Positions 1 to 10,975 of a stretch of 64,000 nucleotides of DNA are shown here, in pieces. The notes beneath the pieces are model-generated. The model worked only from the letters and a program-made list of their open reading frames with translations, was not told the origin of the DNA and did not search any database. Origin of the DNA: Aspidapion aeneum (taxonomy: Eukaryota > Arthropoda > Insecta > Coleoptera > Brentidae); NCBI GenBank assembly GCA_963576565.1, contig OY755042.1:2188001-2252000 (forward strand), in the 5' to 3' direction. Numbering within the stretch: position 1 is the first letter of the stretch; every line of letters starts with the position of its first letter. The position numbers and the translations under genes were made by a program.

Positions 1-12
1 TTTGAATGTCAG

Positions 13-1112
13 TTGCTATCAACAATTATGGAGGTCGCAAGTATTTTTGATTTGAACAATATTTTACAGAGAAATGATAGTGAATTTTTGGAATTGCTCC
101 AGAATTATTCTTTAATCCGATTGTCAATTCGTTGCAAAACTCGGAATTGCCGCCGAGTTTGCGCAATTCAGGAGCGCCACGACGGTACGCTTGGAAAAGT
201 GTTCTACTGCCGCAATTGCCGAAAGCAATATAGTATTTTAACCGGCAGCTTTTTTGAAGGAACAAGAGTCCATTAAGAACCATTTTTTACATTTTATGGA
301 GCTGGTGCTGCGATGTAAGAGCGGGGTGTACGGCCGGTCTGCTTGGGGTGCCTCAGCAGAGCATTATTCAGTTCTATCGGTACTTCCGAGACATCTGTTC
401 TTGGAAGCTACTGCAGAACCCGGATTTGCTTAGAATGGGTAAGTATATGCAATAAATAAAATAACACTGATCTCTTACTTTAATAACCAAGAGTTAAACA
501 AGAGTGATCTACAAACTTTCTTTTATTAGAATACAATCCTAGCATTGATACGTAAAAGGGCACAACCTCCTCTAAAATAAAATTTTTAATTAGGGTTCTT
601 TATTTTCAGGAGGAGACGGGCACATTGTCCAAATTGACGAAAGTGTCGTCACAAAAAGGAAGTACCATCGAGGGCGTGTGGTTCAAGAAAAATGGGTACT
701 TGGAATGTATGATGTTACGCTGAAAAAAGGGTATGTGAGATATGTCGAAAATAGGCGCAGTACCACCCTACTTCCTATTATTGAGGAGATAGTGCTTCCT
801 AATTCCGAAATTTGGACAGACAATTTTAGGAGTTATTGTGCAATAAAAAATTTAAGAGGCGTTTCTCCGTATGTCCACAAAACCGTGAACCACAGGCGCC
901 ACTTTCGTGATCCGATAACTGGCACATGCACCAATAGCATTGAAGGGTATTGGAGCCAGTTAAAAGGTTACCTAAGGAGGTTAGGTGTGATGCAGTCCCC
1001 ATTTTTACCTGAGTATATAGACCAATTTATGTGGCGTCAATTTTATGGCAAAACACCGGCCGACGCATTTCAATTTATAATTACTCAAATCGCGGAAAAA
1101 TATCCCTTTTAA
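13..1112 (+). pseudogene. Merlin (IS1595/ISXO2-like) transposase, frameshifted
   Basis: DDE transposase relic of the Merlin superfamily, eukaryotic relatives of bacterial IS1016/IS1595. Exon 1 encodes a zinc ribbon (Cys pairs in CKTRNCRRVC and CRNC) followed by a helical stretch. An apparent intron runs from GTAAGT at 439 to TTTTCAG ending at 609. Exon 2 reads QIDESVV (first catalytic Asp), then IWTDNFRSY (second Asp) and TNSIEGYW, the Asn/Glu region typical of ISXO2-like domains, and ends at 1112 with ...AEKYPF. Exon 1 is broken near 268-270: the frame closes at a TAA at 274, but the next frame continues PLRTIFYILW to the donor, consistent with loss of one base. The first Met-equivalent codon is TTG and the window starts close by, so the true 5' end and left TIR may lie outside. 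The family call is firm; activity is unlikely. Confidence 0.85.
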
Positions 1113-1430
1113 ATTACACGTGGAGAGAAACACCTTTTAAATTTTTTAATGCATAGTTACTTCAGTGTGCCTGCATGTTTGTATGGGTTTGTAGGTATGT
1201 GATATGTTGTATGTCAGTCATTATGTATGTGTGTTTGTATGTGCTTTTGTATATTTTTTTATGTTTATGTAGTAATATATTGTATTTCAAGTAACTTTGA
1301 AATTATGTTGATATTATTTTTAGGCACTGATAGGTAAGTTGCTGGCGTTTCTAATTCGAAAAATATTTACTTAAAAACCTTTAACTTTATTTTTAATTTT
1401 TTAATAATTCTGGCAGTAAAAGATTTTTCC

Positions 1431-1579
1431 TAAGCGTACCATCGTGGACTCCTGAACTATGCAAACTCGGCGGCAATTCCGAGTTTTGCAACGAGTTAAC
1501 AATCGGATTAATCAATAATTCTGGAGCAATTCCAAAAATTTACTATCATTTCTCTGTAAAATATTGTTCAAATCAAAAT
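1431..1579 (-). repeat. Inverted copy of Merlin exon 1
   Basis: This stretch, read on the minus strand, repeats 48-195 (start of the Merlin coding region, through the zinc ribbon) with only about ten visible differences. It lies ~320 bp after the transposase stop codon. It is not a conventional TIR because it contains protein-coding sequence. It could be a truncated second Merlin copy in opposite orientation or a fold-back duplication. Confidence 0.8.
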
Positions 1580-2008
1580 TCCGGCAGCCCACTATCATCT
1601 TCAGTTTAATTTTTCTATAATATTTTTAGCTGAAAATAAAACATAAATGATAATAACATGTGTTTTAATTAAATAAAAAACATTGTTTGCCTATATACAC
1701 CTAATTACTTTTATATACTAACCTATAGGTACTTAAGCTGACCACACACACTCTTGCATAGGCCGAAGAACTCGTATCATAGGTTTATTGCGACTTAAAG
1801 TAATTCAGCAGGTGTCAGCTGGAGTTCGGTTTGGTTCGGTTCGATTCGGCTTGGCTCATTTAAGTTCGGTTCGATTTGTTCTCAGGTTAGGTTTTTAGTT
1901 TTGGTAGAGCAACTGTTCGAGCGTTTGCGAAAAGGGCGCGCCGTGTGCCTAGTCGCTAGACCAAAAAATGGTCTCCCCACAACTACTACTAGGTTAGGTT
2001 TATTGTGA

Positions 2009-2059
2009 CTTAAAGTAATTCAGCAGGAGTCGGCGCAGCTCCTGCTGAATTACTTTAAG
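2009..2059. repeat. Palindrome, 21-bp arms
   Basis: Left arm 2009-2029 (CTTAAAGTAATTCAGCAGGAG begins it) is the exact reverse complement of 2039-2059, with a 9-nt spacer. Same module as the larger palindromes at 2376 and 2691. Confidence 0.9.
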
Positions 2060-2375
2060 TTCGATTCGGTTTGCTTTGGTTTGGTTCGGTTCGGTTCGAT
2101 TTGTTCTTAGGTTAGGTTTATTGTGTCTTAAAGTAATTTAGCAGCGGCTGCTGAATTATTTTACTTTCAGTTCGGTTCGGTTTTGGTTCGGTTCGGTAAG
2201 GTTCGGTTCGGTTCGGTAAGGTTCGGTTCGGTTCGGTTCGGTTCGGTTCGGTTCCGTTCGGTTCGGTTCGGTTCGGTTCGGTTCGGTTCGGTTCGGTTCG
2301 ATTCGGTTCGGTTCAGTTCGATTCGGTTCGGTTTGGTTCGGTTCGATTTGTTCTTAGGTTAGGTTTATTGTGTTT

Positions 2376-2426
2376 TAAAGTAATTCAGCAGGAGTCGGCG
2401 CAGCCGACTCCTGCTGAATTACTTTA
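2376..2426. repeat. Palindrome, 24-bp arms, 3-nt loop
   Basis: 2376-2399 pairs perfectly with 2403-2426 around a GCA loop. Symmetry stops at GTTT on the left and CTTTC on the right. Lies between the two TTCGG arrays. Confidence 0.9.
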
Positions 2427-2690
2427 CTTTCAGTTCGATTCGGTTTTGGTTCGGTTCGGTTCGGTTCGGTTCGGTAAGGTTCGGTTCGGTTCGGTTCGGT
2501 TCGGTTCGGTTCGGTTCGGTTCGGTTCGGTTCGGTTCGGTTCGGTTCGGTTCGGTTCGGTTCGGTTCGGTTCGGTTCGGTTCGGTTCGGTTCGGTTCGGT
2601 TCGGTTCGGCTGGGTTCGGTTCGGTTCGGTTCGGTTCGGTTTGGTTTGGTTCGGTTCGGTTTGCCTTAGTTAAGTTCGGTTTGTCTTGTT

Positions 2691-2787
2691 CTTAGGTAAG
2701 GTTTGTTGTGTCTTAAAGTAATTCAGCAGGAGTCGGCGCAGCCGACTCCTGCTGAATTACTTTAAGACACAACAAACCTTACCTAAG
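2691..2787. repeat. Perfect palindrome, 47-bp arms, 3-nt loop
   Basis: 2691-2737 is the exact reverse complement of 2741-2787, with loop GCA. To the left the repeats read TTCGG; to the right they read CCGAA (2790-2815). The repeat therefore switches strand across the hairpin. Confidence 0.95.
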
Positions 2788-2830
2788 CCCGACCCGAACC
2801 AAACCAAACCGAACTCCTGAATTACCGTTT

Positions 2831-4016
2831 TTGTGGTTTACTTTATGTAAGGTCAGGTTAGGCTGATTAGAATGTTCGGCTGTGCTGATTTTTACATCAT
2901 CTTTATTATAAATAACAAACTATATAGCTTTCCGCATCGTTTTTTCCATTATAAATACTCAATAAACGATTTTGGACGATTTTACAGAGTCAAAAATGTG
3001 CGACCAATTAAATGGTTGGAGCCAGATGTCAGGTAAAACGTTAGATTTAAAAAATATGGTGTACCCATATTTATATGCGTAAATACATTTCTAAAAACAC
3101 AATTACCTTTTTTCGTCCCTTGCCAGACAGTTGGTCACCTTATTTTGGCTAATTGACCATTTGGATCAAGTTCAGTGGGTTGTGAGCCGCCCGTTTTATC
3201 TCGACATCACAAACGTCAAATAACCTCTTTATATAGCAATTTGTGTAATTTTTTACTAATTTTTTAATTTTGAAATTTCAAAAGAAAATGTGAAAAATCC
3301 GCATTTTTTTTTGTTGAAAACGGTATAAAAAGACCTAAACTTATTATTAAAAAAAAAACACGTATTTTCCAGCATCGAGGTATATCGTAGTAGACCCTAC
3401 ATATTAAAAGTTTTAAAATTATATACATAAGTTAGTAATTGTAATAAAACTGGTACACATATTGATGAAGATTCATATATGAGTGGGCCTTGCAGCCCTT
3501 CCGCTGCGTCCGCCAGTGGGTCTATATTGTGGCTCGGTACCTACACATATTAGGTATAGCTCTCTAGGCAGGTGGGATATTTATTGGGTGCTTTTCTATT
3601 AAATATGATCTTGCTCATAGAAAAAAGAATATTTGTTTTTGGTTTGCTTGGTAGACTGCTGCAAAAATCTCCATGTCTGTGGGGAATTCCATCATCTCAG
3701 TCTCACATCATAAAAAGTATCACCGCTGGTGTTTTAAGAATTTCCTATTTAACACAAAAATTGAAGTACACAAGTTAAATGTTATGTTTTTGAGAAAAAT
3801 CAACCAAAATAAAAAAAAAAACACTTCAAAATAATTGAAAATTTTGACGTTAACCCAGAGCTAATACGCTACCCTGCCGTTCGAGCGCGGGTCAAGATAG
3901 ACTAGGGTTAACCCTCGAGTTTGCATTTAACCTTGGATGGATAAACACTTTTGACAACTTTAACCCAGGGCTATCTCTAACTCGAGGGGTAACCCTCCAT
4001 TGATAAACCGGCCCTA
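2831..4016. other. Unannotated AT-rich spacer with a MITE-like end
   Basis: No gene recognised. 3850-4016 carries repeated GGGTTAACCCTCGAG-like blocks and ends in TTGATAAACCGGCCCT, whose complement AGGGCCGGTTTATCAA resembles a MITE terminus. The matching left end is not seen. Short frames at 3572 and 3892 show no domain. Confidence 0.4.
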
Positions 4017-4278
4017 AGTAAAGCCATGATATATCAGCCTTGAGAACAGTTTTTGTAAATATATTAAAAACTAAAGCTCTTACAAAACAAACATTATTGA
4101 ACAAAATTTAATCTACTATATTCCGAAAAGCGTATATTACATAAAATATCGGAAATTTAGACGATAACTACGTAACGCATAGCCTTTTTCTTTAAGGTTA
4201 GGTTAGGTTTGACTATGAGTGGTGCGACTGTCGCCCTCCACTGCGACTCACTTAAATATCACCATGGCTCATCCCAAC

Positions 4279-4635
4279 TTAAATATCACCAATACCTATC
4301 TCCTTTATGAAGCATATCAGTTTGTTTGGTGATATTTCCTCAAGATCTTGAGGCTCTATCTGTCCAGGTCCGAATATTTTCGCCCTAGTTCTTTGTCTTG
4401 CTACGCAGTGGCAGATTAGATGAAGTGGCGTTTCCTCCTCAACACCACAGAACCTACATGCTGGTGTGTTGCTTACTCCCAGTCTGTTCATGTGTTTGTT
4501 GAGTCGGCATTGGCCTGTGTATTATAGCCCTGTGATTATTCTTAGGCTATTTCTGTTTAATTCCAGGAGTTGGTTCGTTCTGTGTTTGTCTGGCTTGCTT
4601 AGAAAGGTTTTGGAGTGTTGTTGTCTCGGGGTTGC
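4279..4635 (-). pseudogene. LINE (I/Jockey-like) C-terminal fragment with CCHC motif
   Basis: Read on the minus strand, this encodes the end of a non-LTR retrotransposon polyprotein: KPDKHRTNQLLELNR, then LRIITGL, an in-frame TAA, TGQCRLNKHMNRLG, then CRFCGVEEETPLHLICHC (Cys-Cys-His-Cys) and a tail ending ...IKEIGIGDI. The LxxLNR...TGxxxLxxHLxxLG...CxxC...ETxxHxxxxC order is the usual C-terminus after the RNase H region in I and Jockey elements. The 3' side (lower coordinates) carries a duplicated ACTTAAATATCACC, which may be the tail repeat. The fragment is 5'-truncated, lacks the RT domain and has at least one stop, so it is dead. Confidence 0.8.
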
Positions 4636-4639
4636 CCGC

Positions 4640-5621
4640 CAGTTTTAGCTTTTCTTTAAGGTTGTTCTGTTTTATAATATTTAATGTGGTGACTACTACA
4701 AACTAAAGTTTATGGCTTCTCGCCAAAACAAATAAGAGAGGGGTCTGTTTTAAAAGCACATTCTTTCATATTAATTTAAGAAATACCTAACGAATTAAAT
4801 TCTTTAAAATATCACTGCTCTGTGTTAAACAGTATTCAAGCCTGTTGTAAAAAGGGTGATAATTATTTTTGCCCGAAGTTCATCCAAAGTGGTAGCTTTT
4901 AGATAGCCATGCGAATAAATTGGCTTTTTGCATAGGTTGTCAAATGAACCTTGCCTGCTTCTAATAAACCGCCTTGAAAAACTCTCAAATACCAAAATGA
5001 AATTAACGCAAGGACGTAAAACTATAAACAACAAGTGAAATTAAGGAAAGAAAAATAAGAAAAAAGTTTTCGGTCTCTTAATACAAGAACGAGGAACTCT
5101 CAGGGTATCAACCATCTTTAATAAACCAAATTTTGTTAAAATTAACATTTGACACCTGTCGATCGTAGGAACGATATGGTCCTGCAACAAAGCTAACTAA
5201 TTTCTTTCTCGTAAATTACCATTGATGAAGAAGTACCAATGATATTGTCACCCAAAATCCCCGTCCATACATTTTTGAGGATACTGAGTCCGTTCTGCAG
5301 TATGCAAATGACCAGTAACGAACAATGGAAAAATTGTGACTGCCATGAGTTGAAAACGAACTTTCGTCGGTAAAAATATTTTTAATAACATTTTTATCCG
5401 GATTTGAGTTTTAAATTACGGTTTTACAAAACTCCGTTCTTCGAAACAGATCATCGCCCCGCCCCCCCCCCCCAAGACATTTTCCTGGGTGCGCTACTGA
5501 TAACATGATAGAGACGATTTCTTCAACGTCAGCAGATATATCCTACATAATTTTTTTTTTATTTCTGATTTTTTAGATTATCTTTTATAGTAAGAAGTTT
5601 TTTTCAACAAAATATATAGTA
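4640..5621. other. Intergenic stretch; possible hAT end
   Basis: No gene recognised. Near 5455-5492 a C-rich run leads to GGGTGCGCTACTGATAAC; its complement, CAGTAGCGCACCC, resembles a hAT-type end. No partner end was found. Confidence 0.3.
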
Positions 5622-5626
5622 TTTTA

Positions 5627-6564
<938 letters not shown>

Positions 6565-7035
6565 AACGACCAACGCGCATAACTCAAAAACCGCCTGGCC
6601 GATTTTAATGAAATTTGGTACCTAGGCTGGGTCTTGGGTCGAGATGGTCCCATTTAAAAATGAACAAAATCCACCGAACACAAACCAAATAAAAGGGTGG
6701 GGGTGAATTTCAAAAATTAGAGTTTATGTAAAAATATGGCGTGTGTGATATCAAACGAAAGGTAGTTGAGTCTGGAGTTAAACAAAATACATTTTAATTT
6801 ATTTTAAAAAAAGGGTGGAAGTATATTTCAAAAATTAGAGTTTAAGTGAAAATATGGCGTGTGTGATATCAAACGAAAGGTAATTGAGTCCGGAGTTTAA
6901 CAAAATACATTATAGTTTTTGTTTTTTTAAGGGTGGGGGTAGAAGTTAAATCAAAACATGGCTTGTGTGGTATCAAACAGAAGGTAATTTAGTCTGGAGT
7001 TGAATAAAATATATTTCAGTTTTTAGTTATATTAG
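6565..7035. repeat. Microsatellite-headed element with three ~115-bp subrepeats
   Basis: Starts ACGACCAACGCGCATAACTC and CCGATTTTAATGAAATTTGG, a phrase widespread next to tetranucleotide tracts in invertebrate repeats. Three diverged tandem units follow (about 6694-6809, 6810-6930, 6931-7030), each with AATATGGCGTGTGTGATATC-like and GAGTCTGGAGTTAAAC-like blocks. Non-coding. Confidence 0.75.
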
Positions 7036-7762
7036 CTCACACGTACACTATAACTATAGTACCTAGTGTGAGCTTAGGGACCCATATATTGGCAGAGTAT
7101 TTTTCTATGTTAGTAAAAAGAAAACATCCAGAACTCCCACTCTTAAGCCATTTCCGAGCCCTAGCTTGACAGCTCACGGGCCGCTACTGGTAAGGACTTA
7201 GGTAGAAGGATGTATTCGGCCCTCCTTATGAAGAATGCAGTAACTTAAAATTTGACGATTTTAAGATTTTTATATATTATGGTGTAGAATGGTGATCCTC
7301 ATCGATTGGCAACAACAAAATTTGAAAAAAAATTTTTTTATGAAAAAACCGCATAACAAAGACAAGACATCTGTATACACCAAGCCAACTGCTGACACTC
7401 TACAAAGCCCAGATTCGACCAACTATGGAGTACTGCTCACATATATGGAGTGCGGCACCCAAACATACCTTAATGCTTTTGAACACCGTGCAAAAACGAG
7501 CTATCAAGCTGATAAATGACCCCGCACTTACCCGTAGCTTGGATAGTCTCGAACATCGAAGAACTGTGGGCGATCTATCTCTCTTCTACAGGTATTATCA
7601 CGGAAAATGCTCTGAAGAGTTGGCACGTATGATCCCCCCGGGAGTAGCACCTACTAGGCGAATACGTCAAACAGACGGTAACCATCAATTTATTGTCAAA
7701 ATAGAGGCACCAAGAACCTCATTATATCAGAATTCATATCTCTGGAGAACAGCATCGCTGTG

Positions 7763-8772
7763 CATTGGCGTGTTTACATTTCAGGAAAAAGCCCTTGTCT
7801 TGCGGAATTAGGCTTTTTCTCTTTAAATTATCGGTAACTTTTCTGCACTTATGCAATTTCCCGAAAATATTTTTTAAATTTAAACATAATTATGCATATT
7901 GAATATTTCATACATATTGGCGACATCTTGTAAAATATTATAAAAGTGTAAGTTGAATTTCGCATTTAATAAAGACAGCGACCTTTGCCCCTCTGTTTCC
8001 GAAATCGGGTTGTAGATGTCGTAAGGTTATAAAAGACCTTTTTAAACTGTTTTTCTAAAATAAATATAATAATCTTTTTAGTTTTTTTGAGCTTAGCGTT
8101 TAGTGTCTTATGGAAATTTTCCGATTTTGGTGACAATTTCATAACCATTTTCATATTAAGTTTTCCCACGTCGTTAAATGGAATAAATTCGTCGAGCAAT
8201 ATCGGGAAATTTTTAATATTAATACTTCTGCTCTAAGAGCAGAAGTGACCGTTTTAAAGAATTGTATTTTTCGGTTAAACCAAACTGTTGGTCATGATTC
8301 TATCAAACAACATATAGCAGAAAACACCTATCCAAACCTCTACCAACTTTTTAAAATTGCGAGTATTCTTCCAATTTCAAGTGCAACTTGCGAGAGGTCT
8401 TTCTCTGCCATGAGGAAAGTTTTTAATTGGCTTAGAACAACTATGACTCAAGAGAGACACTCAGGTTTGTCATTGTTATTCATAGAAAAAGATGTTGAGG
8501 TCGACTTAGACAGTGTGGTAGACGCTTTCAATCAGCGACGTAGAAAACTTTCTTTGTAGAATTGCTGAATTACATACTTCCTGTGTATACATATAAATAA
8601 GTTGGTAAATGTATTATTAAATTTGTTATATTAAAATATTAGAACATTTAATGCGCGTATTTTTTTTTTATTCATTGCACACTTTGCACGACTCTTTAAA
8701 ACCTATGTTTGCTTTTTGTTCAAGATAGACCGAGGCCACGGCCCCCCCTGAAAAGCAAGGCTAGCTACGCCG
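7763..8772 (+). mobile_element. hAT-derived non-autonomous element, copy 1
   Basis: About 1,010 bp inserted in the LINE. Left end CATTGGCGTG and right end GCTACGCCGTG (complement CACGGCGTAGC) approximate the CAGTGGCGTAGC termini common in hAT elements. An 8-bp target duplication is not clear (cgctgtg versus cgccgtg). It retains only the last part of a transposase and is very similar to 37353-38355. Confidence 0.75.
8245..8559 (+). CDS. hAT transposase C-terminal dimerisation domain (remnant)
   Basis: A 104-residue frame matching the hAT-family C-terminal dimerisation region: NTYPNLYQLFKIASILPISS, then ATCERSFSAMRKVFNWLRTT, then ERHSGLSLLFIEKDVEVD. In this family the ILPxSxAxxERSFSxM...IKxxLRxxM...RLxxL pattern forms the homodimer interface. 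Catalytic RNase H-like parts are absent, so this alone cannot transpose. The first codon is not ATG (GTGACC...), so the frame is probably the surviving last exon. The copy at 37568-37882 differs at few residues. The antisense frame at 7966-8199, preserved in both copies, is probably not a gene. Confidence 0.8.
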   Translation: MTVLKNCIFRLNQTVGHDSIKQHIAENTYPNLYQLFKIASILPISSATCERSFSAMRKVFNWLRTTMTQERHSGLSLLFIEKDVEVDLDSVVDAFNQRRRKLSL

Positions 8773-9835
8773 TGGAATAAACTCCCTGCGACAGTTTTCC
8801 CTGCAGGTTACAACCTGAACCGTTTCAAAACAAACACACATCAACATTTCCGTGCACTTGCCGCTTCTCGAGCGTGATAGGGATCTCCTTGCGAGTGCGC
8901 ATACCCGTAAAAAAAAATATGCAGTAACTGCAAAACGTCATGGTCTTCTAGCCGATAACGCAGCAACTACATAATGCGCTGCGTTCTTGTCTAGCAAAAA
9001 TGATAAAACTAGTCAAGAATGCAGTATTTGCAAGTCGGTCAACAAATACTCTTGAGTAGAAAGCTAATACTGCATTTGACACTAGTAAATGAGGCAGGCG
9101 CAACAGTCTTAACCTACATGATTCAACGATTCATGAAATACTTGTCAAGAACGCGGTCTCTTCGATAAAATGTACATTTTTTTTCAAAATTTAATGGAGC
9201 CTAGGCAAACCATACTTTTTTATGATATCTCACAGATTCTGCAAAAAAAATTCAAAAATATGCATTTGAATAGAAATAGAGCAAAAAAACTTTTTTTTGC
9301 GTTTTTCTCAAAACCAAAGTTTTGTAAGTTACTGCGTTCTTCATAAGGAGGGCAGCATTGGAGCGGATCCAATTAAGGTTTGTCAAAGGAGCTCCTTATT
9401 TACCAAGAACTACACCTCTTCGTCGCTTACCACGCTTGAAACTCGAACTAAACACATTGCTCCTTTAGCTTTTAGGTTTTACTTCTACTTTTTATTTAAA
9501 ATCCTCGCAATGATCGAGGCCGACTGCCTTATATTTGCTTGCTTCAACTTCAAGACACTGAACCTAGATACGATTTATCGATCTTGGAATGGGTTCTGTT
9601 TGGGACAATTTCAGTTTAGGTATACTTAAATTAAACAAAGAAAAATTATTTTACGCTTTCAATAACCAATATTACACACACCAAACGTGGAATTTCGTAC
9701 CCGTGAATTTAAAAATCAAACAAGTTTCGTGGCTAATCGGGCAAAAATGAGTTTTTTTTGTTTCCCTTATATTTTTCCGTGGGTAGCCTGAAAGCTAAAC
9801 CTCACGGGGGTCCAAGATCTAATGGACACCTAATA

Positions 9836-9883
9836 AGTGTTGACAGTTAACCGTTTCGTCCTTATGGGACTCCTCAGAACACT
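9836..9883 (-). ncRNA. Type I hammerhead ribozyme, unit 1
   Basis: Minus strand: stem I 3' strand AGUGUU; core CUGAGGAG (CUGANGA consensus); stem II UCC/GGA with loop CAUAA; core CGAAAC; stem III ACGG/CUGU with loop UUAA; GUC with predicted cleavage after C; then AACACU pairing perfectly with AGUGUU. All conserved core positions are met. Confidence 0.92.
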
Positions 9884-10357
9884 GCTGGTCGATGTGACAA
9901 ATCTTGCGAAGTTAATCAGACGGTTTTGTCTCTAATTAAATGTAATTAGTGAGCGAACTATAGCAAGAGGCGCCATCTACCGAGATACGAGAGAAACAAA
10001 AAAAACCAAAAGCAGGCGAAAGAAAACACTGCTATACAATATCGATCAATGAAAAGATCGAATGCAAATAAAAGAAAACAACTATAGTCCGTGACCTACG
10101 ACAGCTCTTTGTCTTTCAGGCCGGATCAACACAGATTGCGTTTTTACCCGTCTTCAAGACAGTGAGCGTCAATCAACGGAATTTTAAAGCCAAATAATAC
10201 TAACAAACGTGGAATTTCGTACCCGTGAATTTAAAAATCAAACAAGTTTCGTGGCTAATCGGGCAAAAATGAGTTTTTTTTGTTTCCCTTATATTTTTCC
10301 GTGGGTAGCCTGAAAGCTACACCTCACGGGGGTCCAAGATCTAATGGACACCTAATA

Positions 10358-10405
10358 AGTGTTGACAGTTAACCGTTTCGTCCTTATGGGACTCCTCAGA
10401 ACACT
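10358..10405 (-). ncRNA. Type I hammerhead ribozyme, unit 2
   Basis: Identical in core and stems to the ribozyme 522 bp away at 9836-9883. Cleavage at both would release a unit-length 522-nt RNA. Confidence 0.92.
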
Positions 10406-10787
10406 GCTGGTCGATGTGACAAATCTTGCGAAGTTAAACAGACGGTTTTGTCTCTAATTAAATGTAATTAGTGAGCGAACTATAGCAAGAGGCGCCATCT
10501 ACCGAGATACGAGAGAAACAAAAAAAACCAAAAGCAGGCGAAAGAAAACACTGCTATACAATATCGATCAATGAAAAGATCGAATGCAAATAAAAGAAAA
10601 CAACTATAGTCCGTGACCTACGACAGCTCTTTGTCTTTCAGGCCGGATCAACACAGATTGCATTTTTACCCGTCTTCAAGACAGTGAGCGTCAATCAACG
10701 GAATTTTTAAGCCAAATAATACTAACAAACGTGGAATTTCGTACCCGTGAATTTAAAAATCAAACAAGTTTCGTGGCTAATCGGGCA

Positions 10788-10975
10788 AGATTTGTCACAT
10801 CGACCAGAAGTGTTCTGAGGAGTCCCATAAGGACGAAACGGTTAACTGTCAACACTTATTAGGTGTCCATTAGATCTTGGACCCCCGTGAGGTTTAGCTT
10901 TCAGGCTACCCACGGAAAAATATAAGGGAAACAAAAAAAACTCCTTTTTGTCCGATTAGCCACGAAACTTGTTTG
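10788..10975 (+). repeat. Inverted partial retrozyme unit
   Basis: Reverse complement of roughly 9716-9903. The junction at ~10788 joins GGGCAA to GATTTGTC, sharing a few bases with the CGCAAGATTTGTC present in the unit (microhomology). It ends directly at the right-hand 13-bp duplication. Confidence 0.85.
10809..10856 (+). ncRNA. Type I hammerhead ribozyme in the inverted unit
   Basis: Plus strand: AGTGTT 10809-10814, CTGAGGAG 10815-10822, stem II 10823-10825/10831-10833, GAAA 10835-10838, stem III 10838-10841/10846-10849 with TTAA loop, C17 at 10850, AACACT 10851-10856. Every pairing is intact. Confidence 0.92.

Larger units (their letters stand above)
1740..2830. repeat. (TTCGG)n pentanucleotide arrays with interspersed palindromes
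   Basis: Two main arrays, about 2161-2345 and 2445-2672, consist of TTCGG units with occasional variants (TTCCG, GTAAGG, TTTGG, GGCTG). Between and beside them a module recurs: AGGTTAGGTTTATTGTG, then CTTAAAGTAATTCAGCAGG, then its complement. The open frame reading FGSVR repeats is a by-product of the array. Confidence 0.95.
7362..8917 (+). pseudogene. LINE 3' fragment, split by a hAT insertion
   Basis: Second copy of the LINE at 54719-55663. The 5' part (7362-7762) encodes the post-RT region MEYCSHIWSAAPKHTLMLLN...SYLWRTASL. Reading breaks at 7763, where a hAT element begins, and resumes at 8773 with WNKLPATVFPAGYNLNRF and then a frame matching ...HQHFRALAASRA, followed by a stop and an A-run at ~8909. 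Matching it to the other copy lets the inserted element be placed to within a base or two. 5'-truncated, lacking the RT palm. Confidence 0.9.
7220..9352. mobile_element. TIR element with nested LINE and hAT insertions
   Basis: Terminal inverted repeats of about 28 bp: CCCTCCTTATGAAGAA at 7220 and its complement ending at 9352, differing at one base (AATGCAG versus AACGCAG). AAGAAYGCAGT-type motifs recur inside in both orientations near 8985, 9015 and 9145, as subterminal binding sites might. A LINE (7362-8917) occupies much of the interior and is itself split by a hAT element. No convincing target duplication; superfamily unknown. Confidence 0.65.

Noticed and set aside
2368..2673. Frame of Phe-Gly-Ser-Val-Arg repeats
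   Set aside because: Translation of the TTCGG array; begins inside a palindrome.
1740..2830. Telomeric repeat
   Set aside because: TTCGG is not the insect TTAGG unit, the array is interstitial and punctuated by palindromes.
7966..8199. Minus-strand frame also present at 37928-38161
   Set aside because: Conserved only because both lie in copies of the same hAT derivative; no domain and antisense to the transposase remnant.
9297..9629. 110-residue frame
   Set aside because: Spans the TIR of one element and part of the adjacent LINE in the wrong frame.
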